A stretch of DNA of 64,000 bases from assembly GCF_016920785.2 (NCBI RefSeq), contig NW_024609958.1, forward strand, positions 248,001-312,000. The letters are read 5' to 3'. This stretch comes from Ixodes scapularis (Eukaryota; Arthropoda; Arachnida; Ixodida; Ixodidae). Of this stretch, positions 9,771-20,974 are shown piece by piece; the stretch's first letter is position 1, and the number at the start of each line of letters is the position of its first letter. The position numbers and the translations under genes are program-made. The notes under the pieces were generated by a model. That model was not told the origin of the DNA and made no database searches. It saw nothing but the letters and a program-made list of their open reading frames with translations.

Positions 9771-11682
9771 GCTCATAGTATAGACCTTTTCCTCTCAGTA
9801 GTTACCCGACCGGCGGATAGAGGGCGCTGACGCACTTTCCGCCATTGGGTGGCTTCAAGTTGGTTGGTTTCGGTTTCCGTGCGCTCACGGCTGTGTTTAT
9901 GTGTTAAGTCAGTTTCGCCTAATTTCGTAATACAAATGTGCCCGTTATAGCACACAAATAAAAAACATTGTGGTACTGAGCCAATTTGAGAACCACGAGG
10001 TGGTTTCGAGTCATATTCGCGGACTTTCTAACGAACACTTTACGATGCATCTGGTCATGTTCGTCGCTAATTTCGGTCAGGTTCGGCGGGGAAACGACTT
10101 TGATACAAAAGGAGGATTTCCATGGTCTACGACCGTACCCACTGACCCTAGTTTCTAGAAAAATAAACTAATGAAGATACTAATGAGTACGTGTATAGTA
10201 AAAATGCAGTTCCACAACCTGATTAAAAACCTCCTGAATCGCGAAAAACACATCAAGTGGCTAGTTCACTGCTCACTGTTTGATTTTCGCGGACAGCAAC
10301 GTTTTCTAAATTTTAGAGACTCAAAATGTCTCCTATAATAGCGCAGATACTCTAAGAAATAAGTGCTATTGTCTTGGGTTATTTTTTTCAAAAAAACTTA
10401 AGTACTCGAGAACTATTTCGATAGTCCGTCCTAGTACGGGTTGTAAATTCATTTAGCTATTGACACTACTAAAGTACTTATTAACGGCATTTCACAACGT
10501 TGGGGTTAAAAAATAAACTATTCGTTTTACTGACATTTGATTACGACGTTTTTGGCACATGAGATAAGTGACAGGCCCATCAGTTGAAGTCTGAAATTTT
10601 GTCTTCGTATATACTTTGCCAAATAAAATTAAAGGGCCCGAGAGATGTGAGCTCCCGTACGTTTGGCTAAAGTCGAATGCTAGGCACAACTTCATGAACC
10701 TGTGTAGACAGATCTCCATTGAAGCTGAATCGATCTAGAATCAACAACGCTGAACTCGGGCGATTTTCATATAGATAGCTTCTTTTCGGCATCACATAAT
10801 GCGAGCCCTAGCCACTCTGATGCTGCCTTTGACAGATTTTTTTTTTCACATTGGTCTTTATGTTGAAATTATTAAACAAAATAAATTAAATTTTGTATTA
10901 AAAATGTCCACACCCTTTAATGACTGCAGATATGGGACCGAGCATGGTGTACAGTTTCTGTAAATTATAAATAAACAAATCAAGCAAATGTTATATTACA
11001 AAAACGATTAAGAACGTCTAAAAGATTTAGGTGTAATGTCGTGAACAAAGAAATCGCCTGATGTGGACGTTATTATTATCGCGAGCATCAGATAATATGT
11101 GAGTTAAATGTTCGTTACCTATATATTTTACATATCCTAGATAATCAAAAACAACTCTTTTAAATTTGTTATGAAGGCGAGGCAGGATGCTTTCAAGAAA
11201 CACAGATAGCTTTATATCCTATGTATTTTGGCCACCTTAAATGCGCGAGTATAGATATACATTGCACTACACTTATTTCGAATATTCCGCCACTCTCACT
11301 GAGCAAACCCCAGTTGTCATAAATAATTGGGCTGAATATACGGCAGGGATGACGCTGATTCTTGTACCTCCTACGTTCTCACAGGTATCCGGTACGCCGA
11401 CGGTAAAAATAGTCTAAATCTGTTACAAAATGAACTGCAGATGTGGTCGTACACAAAATGATGGCATGCAATTAAGTTGTAAATGTAAGCATCGGGCAGC
11501 GATTTACAATAAGGCGAGAAACACGGTGCAAAGCGACGCAAAACGCGAATGCAATGTCTTCGCAAAGGCGCGGAGGGGGGTATGGAGCGACGAGTTGAAG
11601 CCACCTTATGGCGGCCGCGTCACGTGATTCCAACATGGCAGCGCCCATGCGACGGAGGCTGAAAAGGTCTATACTTGAGCGC
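9771..11682. mobile_element. Non-autonomous TIR DNA transposon D1
   Basis: The ends are inverted: GCGCTCATAGTATAGACC at 9771 against the complement of GGTCTATACTTGAGCGC ending at 11682. Similarity of the inverted ends continues inward for about 110 bp, including GGGCGCTG and GGTGGCTTCAA blocks in matching positions. The 1.9-kb interior has no ORF with recognisable transposase motifs, so it would depend on a transposase supplied elsewhere. A diverged relative of its left half lies at 38480-39425. The exact TSD is unclear; sequence just outside both inner ends is also partly shared, so the true TIR may start slightly further out. Confidence 0.65.
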
Positions 11683-12363
11683 AATGAAACTGACCATGAA
11701 GCGTCTTTGTCGCTGTGTACCTTTGACAATACGTGTGGAATTTTTCTTCCAACTTCCGCCTCGTCAACCATAATGACGCAGTAACGCACATTTTATCGTT
11801 GTCGTAGCCGCGGGATTATCTTTAATAACTATATTCATATGCAGCTCATAGTTTGGACCCGAATACTCCGGAGGCACACGATTTGGTCTCATGACAGTCA
11901 ATGCGTAAACAAGTATTCGTTTGGTGGTTGGAGTCAAATCGCTGCAGCGACCGGAAGAGCCGACCCCTTACACTGTCTGCAGTTTAGCACGAGTGATGTG
12001 GTTGCCAACCCCAGTGCACGGCTGTGATGAACTTTGGGCGGCACACATTCTGCACGAGATCATGTGGCCGCTCATTCTGTCCGTAATTTGAGGAAGTAAT
12101 GCCGATTTTTATATATTTTGTGGTGACTGTCGTTATTAGATATAATCTAGCCCATCTTTCGTAGGTTGTGAATGTCAAGGACTAATGCTGCGCGTTATTT
12201 ACTGAAAGCCCAGAAATAGTGGCACGGCACCTTTACTAAAATAGTCAAGAGGATAAAAGTATATTTTCATGGTGCAAGTTTTGAAACGAAACCTCCTCCC
12301 AAATAGCCCAATCTGATTGGGAAAGAAGAAGAAAGACGTTTGCAAATATTTATAATGAGAAAC
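11683..12363. other. No gene recognised
   Basis: Mixed-composition sequence without coding motifs, long repeats or convincing splice-bounded frames. It lies between D1 and the first satellite-bearing element. Confidence 0.4.
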
Positions 12364-12365
12364 TA

Positions 12366-13040
12366 GAGCGCAGCTCTTGAGGAGGAGGAGGGGAGGGTAC
12401 GCCCCTCCTCCTCCTTTCCTCCTCTTCTATTCATCTTCCCTCCTCATCCTCACCTCCTCCTCTTCCTCCTCCTCTCCTCCTTTCCCCCACCTCTCCTCCT
12501 GCCTCTGAATTTGTTCATGGCTGACGTGACTGGAAGTCGTGACGTCATTTCCCTCGCTAAATTTAGGGAGAAATTGAATTGGTGTTGAGGCCACGTGACG
12601 TGAATTTCCCCGCTAAATTTAGCGAGGAAAGTTACCCGCTATATTTAGTGGGAACATTTTTCCGCTAAATTTTGCGGGAAATTTTTTTGCTAAGTTTAGC
12701 GGGTAACTTTATTAGCGAATATTACTGGAAAACTTTCCCACTTAATTTAGCGGGAAAAGTTCCCCGGTAAATTTAACGGGAAAATTTCCCCTATAACCTT
12801 AGCGGAAATATTTTTCGCTATATATAACGGAAAAAATTACCCACTAAATAAAGCGAAAAAATTTCCCCGCTAAATTTAGCGGAAAAATTTCCCTGCTAAC
12901 ATTAACGGGGAAACGTCCCATATCGCAATGCGCGCGGTTACGCCCACACCGACGGCGACAGCGACACCGACGGCGACAGCGACACCGACGGCGTCGCCGA
13001 CGCCGCTCAACTGGGAAACGGGCTCCTAAGATCTCCGCTC
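12366..13040. mobile_element. TIR element with internal satellite, copy A
   Basis: Flanked by TA at 12364-12365 and 13041-13042. The left end is GAGCGCAGCTCTTGAGG; the right end, reversed, is GAGCGGAGATCTTAGGAG, so terminal inverted repeats of about 17 bp are visible. Internal order is: GGA/CCT tract, about 385 bp of degenerate 26-bp units built on the palindrome CGCTAAATTTAGCG (12540-12925), a GCGCGGTTA linker, a GACGGC/GACAGC block (12947-13013), GGGAAACGGG, right TIR. The same order recurs in copy B at 41458-42647, which shows this is one mobile unit rather than a local array. No coding capacity. Confidence 0.7.
12379..12505. repeat. Homopurine/homopyrimidine tract
   Basis: GGA-repeat purines (12379-12398) switch through GGTACG to about 100 bp of CCT-rich pyrimidines. 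Mirror-like strand asymmetry of this kind can form intramolecular triplexes. Copy B keeps only the short GGA part, so the tract has expanded in copy A. Confidence 0.7.
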
Positions 13041-13042
13041 TA

Positions 13043-14022
13043 AAAACACATATGTGTGCCTCCTTATGGGTGGATCTAGCTGGATCTTTTATCCCGCATT
13101 TCATTACATAAAAATTGCAGTGGAATTAAAGAAGTGATTACCAGTAAAACGAAGTTATTTGAACGCTGATATTTGTATTCTGAGTGCTCTGAAACCAGAC
13201 TTGCATTTTCTTTTTCAGACTTCCTGCTCTCAAAATCTGAAAAAGACCCTCGAAGAATTTAGTAGCACAATGAAGAGGATTAAAGATAGCCTTGAGAAAA
13301 GGGGGTGCAATATTTTCTAACAAAGGAAGCAACTTCTGCTACGGCGACTGCGATAAATAAAGCAGTGTCATGTGACCTTCATCTGTATCTATCATTTATA
13401 TAGATGTATATTTCCTATTTAGTTCATGTTGTGATATTCAGTTACTACAAGCTGGGCTGTATTGCGGTACAAGTGTTTTCTGCTGTGTCCTTGATATATC
13501 GTCTTCTAAGGCATCTACTTCAACATGTAGCAAGATAAAATTTGGAGACGGTATTTGTAACTCAGGACTGAAATGTATTTAAAATGATCGAATCTATTTC
13601 GAGATCTTCCTTGTCTTACACAATGCGCTACATATGGTTTCAAAAATTAGGGTTTGTAATTCAAGGGAAACAATGAACGCAATGGTTAGTTGAAGGTTTC
13701 ACAGTGTCTACTTGAGAAATCTGGAACATAGCCTCGGCAAACCAGAAACAAGAACAAAAGTTCAAATAATAAAAGAAAAAAAAAAGGCTTGAAGAATGGC
13801 AGCTGGGGAACTCGGGCGCTAGCTTTAAAGTATTTCGTCGTCTTCAATTTTTTTATTATTTATGTTTTACCACACAACAGTGTCTGGGATCAGGTGATAC
13901 GAAATACGCGCTGTATGGAATTTTAATCATGTGTGGAGGGGAACGGCGTTCGATTTTCCCGAAAACAATTGTTTTCTGAGGAGTTCAATCTCTAGGAAGT
14001 TCGACTTTATTAATTATACTGT
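13043..14022. other. No gene recognised
   Basis: AT-rich sequence with no recognisable coding motif. An A-rich run lies at 13767-13788. Nothing else supported. Confidence 0.4.
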
Positions 14023-14370
14023 GGCAACGTTTACATGAATGCGATCGTCGAATATCGAATCGAAGAGGGACCAAGCGCACGCACCCTGTCTTCCTGCTTT
14101 TTTCTTTCCTACCCATTATTACCAAATAAATAAACAAATAAAATAAATAAAAATTTAATACCAGTCAAAATAGTTAAATCTCGATTTGATTCACTATGGT
14201 CGCATCCATGGCTACGTTTACATGAATGCCATCGTAGCGAAACGCATCGAGTGGAGACCATTCGCACGCTACCTGCCTTCCTACTTCTTCCTTATCTACC
14301 CAGCTGCTATCAATCAAATTAGTCGAATCTCGATTTGACGCGCTAAGGTCGCATTTATGTAAATGCGACC
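14023..14370. repeat. Tandemly duplicated unit of about 175 bp
   Basis: Units begin at 14023 and 14210 with ACGTTTACATGAATGC followed by ATCGT. Both contain a CGCACGC/CTTCCT block and end in TCTCGATTTGA plus a GGTCGCAT block. The second ends with GCATTTATGTAAATGC, inverted relative to the start, so each unit resembles a small MITE inserted as or expanded into a tandem pair. Confidence 0.55.
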
Positions 14371-14569
14371 CGTGTAGATGCAGCCAATGATGTGCGCGGT
14401 ATTATGCGGCTAGGAATGTGAACGTGCCACATACGTTCTATCGTTCGCGTGGGTGTGGGAGGTTGACGAAAAATGACGTTCGAGTTGTTCGGAACTTAGT
14501 TCCACGACCGAGGCAGCAGGGAGATGAACCTCAGACCTTATTGCGGTGACTCATAAGCCTACGTGAACA

Positions 14570-15003
14570 ATGGGTCATCGCCTCCCCCTCCCGAAGGATC
14601 GGCGCCCCAAAGAAGAGGCCCAAGGTTTGGTCTATCGCATGCCATGTATAAAGATTGCCCGGTTTCATACGTTGGCGAAAGTAAGAACTTCGCAGAGTGG
14701 CTTACCCAACACAAATACGATGTCCGAAGAAGGATGTGGAAGCCAGCGTCCCTCGCGGCACACGCAGAAGCAGCTGGCCACAGAGTTGACTTCGAGAGAA
14801 GCACCGTGCTGGCCTTGGAGAGAAATTGGCGAAAGCGGCTCTTTGTTGAGTCTTGGTTCATTCAACACACAAAGGGGAACGTGAATCGTTGTTCGGGCTC
14901 CCTGCCCAACACCTACGTCTCGGGACTGCGTGCCGTTAGCAAAGCCTCATACATTTCTATGCGTATTTCAGCCACGGGTGTTCTTTCCATCACTCGCCCT
15001 TGA
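14570..15003 (+). pseudogene. Penelope-like element, GIY-YIG endonuclease remnant (PLE-2)
   Basis: Reading in two frames gives KEEAQGLVYRMPC, then a one-frame shift near 14650, then DCPVSYVGESKNFAEWLTQHKYDVR, AAHAEAAGHRVDFE, VLALERNWRKRLFVESWFIQH and GSLPNTY. This is the C-terminal GIY-YIG endonuclease of Penelope-like retroelements: the VYRMPC and SYVGE strands, the R/H helix, the E of the R-x-x-E-x-W-x-I segment, and the terminal LP-Y. The endonuclease nicks the target for priming. No RT is seen upstream, so this is a 5'-truncated, frame-broken copy. The TGA at about 15001 is the likely natural end. Confidence 0.75.
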
Positions 15004-16519
15004 ACAAGAGGACGAACTGGTCTCGAAACGTATGGTAAATGTTTATTAAACTTTTGGTTAGAGTCCCTATTTTTCGCATAATGTCTATTCCTAAAAAGGC
15101 ACAGGGCTGCCGAAAGTTTATCTTCAAGCGTTAGCAAGCGCTGCAGTCGCGGGCGGCTGGTTCCCTCTCCCTCCTCAGGTCACGTGACAGAAGTGACCAG
15201 AGAGGAAGGAGGGAGCGCAGTCAAGGCGCGGGACACCGGGACACCGGGACACCCCCGCACTATCTCCTTAGGCATTCCAGGCCGAAACACGTGACGGTCG
15301 TGTTTGGAGCCGCCGTCACTCAGAGGCGCAGAGTAGCTCTCTTGTGTGCTAATTCTGTTGTGTTTGCAACTCGGTACATCTTAAAAGGCCTCTGACACGC
15401 CAAAAAAAAATAATTTTTTTTTCATGCTAGGCGTCGAAATGGCATATCAGGACATTACAAAAAAATTGTTTCACTATAGAGTTGTTTCACTATAGAGAAG
15501 CTTTTTAATAATAAACTTTCACACACTCTCGACCGTTTGTTTCCTTCTTTTGTGCATTTGTCTTGTCAAATGAGTTGCTTTATATTCTGATAATTAGTTC
15601 AGTCACGGAACAAGTGAGTTCACTTATCTATTTATCTCTAATCAGGAATTTGAGAATGGGAAAATACTAGTTTCTTTGCTTAAATTCCGTTAACTATAAA
15701 ATATGTACGTAAATCCATAGGCACTAAAATTCAAATAATTACTCAACGTTGAGCCCACAAATGAAAGATATAACATGTGGATAATATGTGAACTAGTTCC
15801 GCTTGGTACATAGCAGCTGCCTCGTGGAACGGGTGAGGAGCAAACGATGAAGTTCACAAAAATGTGCTCACACCATTCCATTTTTTTTTATTAAATTCAA
15901 GGCCTAGAACGACGTGTTTGTAGCCTCGGAAAGCAGGTGAATCGCGCTCATTTAAGCACGCTCGAACGTTGGAAATGGCGACGTCCAAGGAGCTCGGCTT
16001 GCGCCCGAGCGAAGAAAGCGCTCAGCGCGACCTCGTAGTTTGACTGCTGCAACGGCGGGCGTGGACTCGCAATGCTCGATGTTCTTGCAGCCACGTGTTC
16101 GCGCGCTACCTTCGCTGCGTGTTGACGCGAGGTGAAACGGAGTCTGGAGGTATATTCTTTCACGCGGTCGCGTCTCCTGCGAGAGAGATTCGAGCTGAAT
16201 AAGTAAATAGAGGCAACAAAGAACGCCAAAGTTTCAAAAATTCTCTCAACAATATCGGCTGGCCAATATCAAGTGTTTCTTTCCAACAAAAAAACTCGTT
16301 TATTGTAGTTTCAGTATAACCGAACATCAGTGCAATTTAAATATAAATATAATAACATGCATCACGCGGACGATTCGAAATAGCTGAACCGCCGCTCCCT
16401 GCCTTTCGGAAACCTAGGCTGCCTCGACTGAAACAGACGTGCCCACGCCGCCGCTCTGTACGTTCAGTATGAAACAGGGTCCGAACAGTTGTTTGATTAA
16501 ACCAGTACAGTTTGTCGGT
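15004..16519. other. No gene recognised
   Basis: Contains ACACCGGG repeated three times (15229-15252), CGCC/AAAAA-rich stretches near 15395-15425, and a G+C-rich patch 15950-16200. One plus-strand phrase, GGCCTCTGACACGCC near 15388, resembles GGGGCACTGACACCCC near 63567, possibly the same dispersed repeat family. No coding assignment is supported. Confidence 0.4.
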
Positions 16520-16742
16520 CACCACTCACTCGTTTATGTAACATGGTCACCGGTTTGAGCAAACGTGTGACAACTTTGCCCAAACGAGTGGCCCATTTGC
16601 CGAGACGAGTTACCCGTTTGCCAAGGGAGTGACCTGTTTACACTAATGGGTGGCCGTTATGGCTCATACGGGGACCCCTTTGACAAACTGGTGACCGGTA
16701 TGGCTAAACTGTTACGGATATGAACCCGTTTACTTTCATATA
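16520..16742. repeat. Diverged 21-bp minisatellite
   Basis: About ten units of close to 21 bp, consensus near GACCCGTTTGCCAAACGAGT, e.g. units ending CCAAACGAGT, GAGACGAGT, CAAGGGAGT, CTAATGGGT. The consensus is itself partly self-complementary. Units differ at many positions, indicating an old array. Confidence 0.65.
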
Positions 16743-16829
16743 GGTGCCAAATGGCTTTTTTCAGTAGGGATTGCGATGACCTCAGGAAGAAAAAAAAAAC
16801 CCTTAAAGAGAGGAAATCGATGCTCTCCT

Positions 16830-18160
16830 AGATCTCTCCAGCCGTAGCGAAGACGGGCCTGGGCTCAGGGACTCGGACGACCGTGAGTACCTGCTAACCA
16901 AGAAGGAAGACTCCAACGCTTCAGATGAAGACGCGAGCAGAGCAAGCACCATTCCCGCTTCATCAAGGGACAGTGCTTCAGCGGTCGTTATACAAGTGGG
17001 AATAATTGTTCAGGGGTAAAACGCATTATCTGGTTTCACGACAAGAACAACGACTACGTGGGTGAGCCTCCTACATTCACTGGACAGCACTGTGTAAACA
17101 TTCATGGAGATCATCCAATTTACTATATTTGTTCTCTTCCCCGAGTCATTGCTGGAGCATATTGATTTCTAAAAAAAAATCAAACCTATCTGCTGTGCAG
17201 AAGGGAAATAAAAAAAAACCTGCGTTTAACGGTGCCATAGTCGAAGGTATTTCTTGGAATTTGTCCGGTAGTGACCTACATCAAGTATTTGAAAATTCGG
17301 CACTACTGGTCAAAAGGGAGCGGTCTTCGGATATGTGTCGTGGCTGACGCGATGTCTGTCCATTGCATCGAGGAGCTTCGAAGATTTCTTGACTTAAATG
17401 ACTACAACGAGTCAACTACTAATGACAACCGCGCTTTGAACATTAGACCTGTCATTGACACCCTGAACAGAACATTTTGTTTAGCCGTTGACCCGGAAGA
17501 TTATCAAGCAGTTGATGAGATTATGATCCCTTTCAAGGAACGATCGTCCATCAAGCAGTCAGTAACTTCCAAGTAAGCCCAAGCGCTGGGGTTTCGAAGT
17601 CAGGGTTCGCGCAGGAGCTTCTGGTTATACTGTGATCAAGCTACTAGCGCCACCTACCCCGGCCCTCTGTTTTTTTTTTTATCCTTACCGTCAAGCCTGC
17701 CCGAAATTTGCTCCAGCCGACCTGTGTTTTGGAGCGACCGAGCCATGCGGCACGTCAGCGCCTCGTTCCTTTTCTTATACGCCCGTTAATAAAACTTCTA
17801 TTCGACTGTTACCTTCCCCGCCCTCGTCTGATCACCCTAGGCCTTACCTCGCCGACGCCCGGCCGTAGTTCTCACAATACATATAGAAATTCGAGGTCTA
17901 CCAAGGTGGAAGCGGAGGTCGGTCAAAACCATCCAACTAATGTGGTGTGGCTGGAGGTGTTATAAAAAGGTTGACCCTAGGGTTTGAAGGACAAAATCAC
18001 AAAGTGTATGTAAACAACCTGTTTACGTCCTTGCTGCTGATCAAGAAACTGAAAGATGGAATACTGTGCGTTGGAACGTGCCGTGCACAACCGTCTTCAG
18101 GGCGCCGATTTTAAACTCGAACCGCTCAGAGACCTGAAGGTAAAAGTAAGGGGAAGAACA
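16830..18160 (+). pseudogene. piggyBac-type (DDE_Tnp_1_7) transposase remnant, itself interrupted
   Basis: An acidic Ser/Asp/Glu-rich N-terminal part (from about 16830) is followed by frame-broken sequence. A clearer block at 17340-17576 reads ADAMSVHCIEELRRFLDLND, NIRPVIDTLNRTF and AVDEIMIPFKERSSIKQ, the piggyBac core where the second Asp sits in the VDE-M-PFKGR-type motif. In a shifted frame KPKRWGFEVRVRAGASGY continues to about 17636. Sequence from about 17637 to 17980 does not match; then 17985-18150 resumes with VYVNNLFTSLLLIKKLKDGILCVGTCR, the DN-FTS/GT-R block, in which the expected Asp is Asn (VNN). Stops and frameshifts make it inactive. The 0.35-kb interruption is a probable later insertion, boundaries not fixed. 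Confidence 0.7.
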
Positions 18161-19075
18161 TCCCTGTGCACCTCGAGATGCGCACCGTTCAGGTGGTGGT
18201 TCTCCGAGAAGCGCCTACAACCTTCCGAAACCTTTCCCTCCCAAGCTCCGAACGGCCGGGTGAGCAGGCGGCAGACTGTATCCGGTGTCGCCACCTCCGA
18301 AGTGGGAGAGGAGGTGAATGAGAAACAATGAGCGAAAGAACGGAACTGATCTGAAGTCACTTCAGCAGCCAATACTCGAGTCAATCCAAGCCGTTGAGAC
18401 ACTACCACATGGAAAATGGGGTTGACTTTTCCGGAGGTGGAGTGGAGACCGGAGGGCGGAGCCAAGGTCACGTACGTGACATATGTCACGTGACACATGA
18501 CGTCACTGCTTGTTTTAGTGGTTTTCGCTTGTGATGTCATAGATTGCAGTTTTCACGCTGTTGCATGCAACATGCAACCCACGACTGCCGTTTGCAACTT
18601 TGGTGCTTTAGTCACTCTGGTTTCGTGCTGTTGTTTGTTGTAGCTGGTTCTTTGGTTTGGGGCGAGCCAATTCAATTCCGGCAGTTGGGCAGGCCCAGAC
18701 CTGACGAGGGGTTGAACGAGAGACGCCTCGTTTTCGTGCCCAAGTCGTCTACGTGTCTTGGCCAGACTTGTGCCCATTACTTGAATATTGTTTTGAATTA
18801 CAGTTACAAATTACCGATTCTCAAATGCAATGGATTACTGCTAGAAATTATATTCGACGAAAAGTGACGGATTACTTTACTGGTTACGTTGCGAATTACT
18901 TTTACGTTACTTGTCCAGTACACTTATCTAGAAAATACTATCAAAAAACAATTTTGATGTTTCAAACAATTTTCTGCAACACTACTTTCCATTTCTCATA
19001 CGGAAGAAGTTGCTTCCGAAAAGCCGGCAGCATAAAACGAGCGCTCCTCTGAATTTGTCTCTAAAACCAACTTCA
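18161..19075. other. No gene; palindromic site cluster and a TTACT-rich repeat
   Basis: 18468-18507 packs overlapping palindromes (GTCACGTACGTGAC, GTCACGTGAC, TGACGTCA), that is, E-box and CRE-like half sites within 40 bp. 18770-18925 is a degenerate repeat of TTACTT/TTACGTTAC phrases similar in style to 62680-62800. No coding motif supported. Confidence 0.45.
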
Positions 19076-20880
19076 AGCATCTACGGACCCGGAATTATCA
19101 TCACGGGGATGATCTTCACTCTAGGAACACCACGACATCCACCATGAGGTCGTCGAAGTATTAAAGAGAGGGATACAGAATGCAGTCACGGCCTTTTCAG
19201 TTGATGTTGAAGACTTGTACTATTCTGTTCCGCACGAAGGTTTAATGAACGCTGTGCGGAACAGGATCACTGAATCGGGGGAGGTGGTGTTTCAAAATTC
19301 TGCAGGTATCAGTAGTGAAAATGTTTTAGAGCTTTTAGAACTTTATCTGGGTTCTATTGCCGTTAGCATTAGTGGGCAGTTTTTTTATAAAAAAATCTGG
19401 TGTTTGTATTAGTTCGTCCGTTGCCCCTGTTTTATTTGACATTTTTTTAGCATCGTTGGACAAGCGGATCTCTGAAGGCCTCGCACAATAACATATAGTA
19501 AAGGCGTATAGTATGTTGACGATTGCCTTGTAATTTTAAATACTGATATTAATTTGGATAAACTTGTTGTGAAAGTTGTCAGGGCCTTCACAGAGGCATC
19601 AGGAGGTCTGAAGTTCACTTGGGAGATTCCAGATGACAAGCGCATGCAATTCTTACATCTTATGATACATTTTTGTGGACACCATTTTTGTTGGATGTAC
19701 TACCGGGGAAAAATGAAATGCGAACAGAGGAGCGCGTGGCTCGCGGTACAGGCTGCGCCGCCTGGAAGTGAGCCTAGGGGCGAGGGTGCGTGGCCTACTT
19801 AGATATGGTCACGCCCCTCGATTGGCGCTCCCCCAGCTTCGGCAGTGCGCCTCTCAGTGCGCTGAAAGCTGTCACCGCTATCTTTGCCTGCTCGGCGAGT
19901 GCGGCGAGCTTCTTTGCACCGCACGCGCTGAGCCAGCAAAGATAGTGGTGATGGCTTTCAGCGCACGAAGAGGCGCACTGCTGAAGCTTGGAGAGCGCAG
20001 AGGGAGAGGCGTGAACACGTCGGAGTAGGCCACGCACCCTCGCTCCTAGGCTCACTTCCAGGCGGCGCAGCCTGTACCGCGAGCCACGCGCTCCTCTGTT
20101 CGCATTTCATTTTTCCCCGGTAGTACAAACCGCGGTCAAAGAAAAGCCTAGTGTCGTTTGACAGTGCTCAGTCTATGCTCATTAAGCGGGGAATCACTAT
20201 AACCTGCCGCCAGGCATCATTCACAAAAATTTGTAATCACCAAATGTCGACTATCTTTGATGTACAGATAAAAGGCTACGGAATGCAGCGTTCCCTTCAT
20301 GGCTGATTTCTAGTGTCTGTGAAAGCCTGCTTCGAAAAATAAAAAAAAGAATAAACAGAATGGTAGTATCACAAAAAAAGATAAAAAAAGGGTGCATGTC
20401 ATTCCGTACATGCACAGAGTTTCACACAACATAAAAAAAGATTGCCGGCAGATACAATGTTAACATTGTTTTTTCTCCGCCCTGCAAAGTTCAAACTGGC
20501 TAAGATTTGTCCGATGTGACTAGAAAACAAAAAGTTCTATTCTCCAAGAAACATGTAAGCCAATATAGTGATTGTGTCACTAACGTCCTCTATGAAATAC
20601 CGCTTAGTTGCGGGAAAGTTTATATAGGACAAACAGGACGCTGTTTCGATGACAGGGCAAGAGAGCACAAACTATCTGCACGCAACAATTCGGCGGGTCA
20701 TCTGTCTGAGCATTGTAAGCGTTGTGGCTGCGACAACGACGTTCTTGAGAAAAGCGAAAGAAAAAACAAAGGGGAAGCTTAGAGGCTTTCTTTATCAAAA
20801 AGAAGAATGTCAAGTGCATCAGCGAGCCATCTGTTAGCCTACTAGATACAAAAGTGACTTATGTAGTGTTTTATTGGCTG
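19076..20880 (+). pseudogene. Penelope-like element with RT and GIY-YIG endonuclease (PLE-1)
   Basis: RT pieces: VTAFSVDVEDLYYSVPH with motif A (19186-19240), GISSENVLELLELYL, SGVCISSSVAPVLFDIFLA after a frameshift near 19395, and catalytic YVDD at 19512-19523 in yet another frame. LKFTWEIPDDKRMQFL follows. A palindromic MITE (19700-20123) then interrupts, and the frame resumes with SKKSLVSFDSAQSMLIKRGI. The GIY-YIG domain is at 20590-20700 (CGKVYIGQTGRCFDDRAREH), and the C-terminal tail FFIKKKNVKCISEPSV ends near 20870. The element family primes reverse transcription from nicks made by the GIY-YIG domain. Several frameshifts and the 5' truncation make this a relic. Its 3' side abuts the truncated L1/Tx1-group ORF2 on the opposite strand. 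Confidence 0.82.
19700..20123. mobile_element. Near-perfect palindromic MITE inside PLE-1
   Basis: The element begins CTACCGGGGAAAAATG and ends with the exact complement; arms of about 210 bp match almost throughout, with the outer 100 bp essentially identical. TA (19698-19699 and 20124-20125) flanks it; because the site is GTAC on both sides, a 4-bp TSD is equally possible. Removing the element and one TSD copy restores the PLE-1 frame as WMY-KPRSKK, which fixes the boundaries. The two mirror-image frames inside are palindrome artefacts, not genes. It is probably a Tc1/mariner-type non-autonomous element. Confidence 0.85.
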
Positions 20881-20974
20881 TTGACGTCGTTTGAAATGTA
20901 AACGGTGTATGCCTTGTCCATATAAGCGTTGAGCGGTCTTGGAATAGATCAGGTGGGGGTAGCGCCTTGTCCCT

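Noticed and set aside
12844..13104. Arginine-rich minus-strand frame resembling a protamine-like protein
   Set aside because: It translates the GACGGC/GACAGC block of the satellite-bearing element; the same block gives the same artefact at 42535-42738.
15948..16229. 93-codon minus-strand frame with hydrophobic start
   Set aside because: A signal-like start is visible but no splice or domain support; GC-rich patch with several open frames.
19768..20055. Two similar 86-codon frames on opposite strands starting MSLGARVRG
   Set aside because: They are the two arms of one palindromic MITE read in both directions, with no family match.
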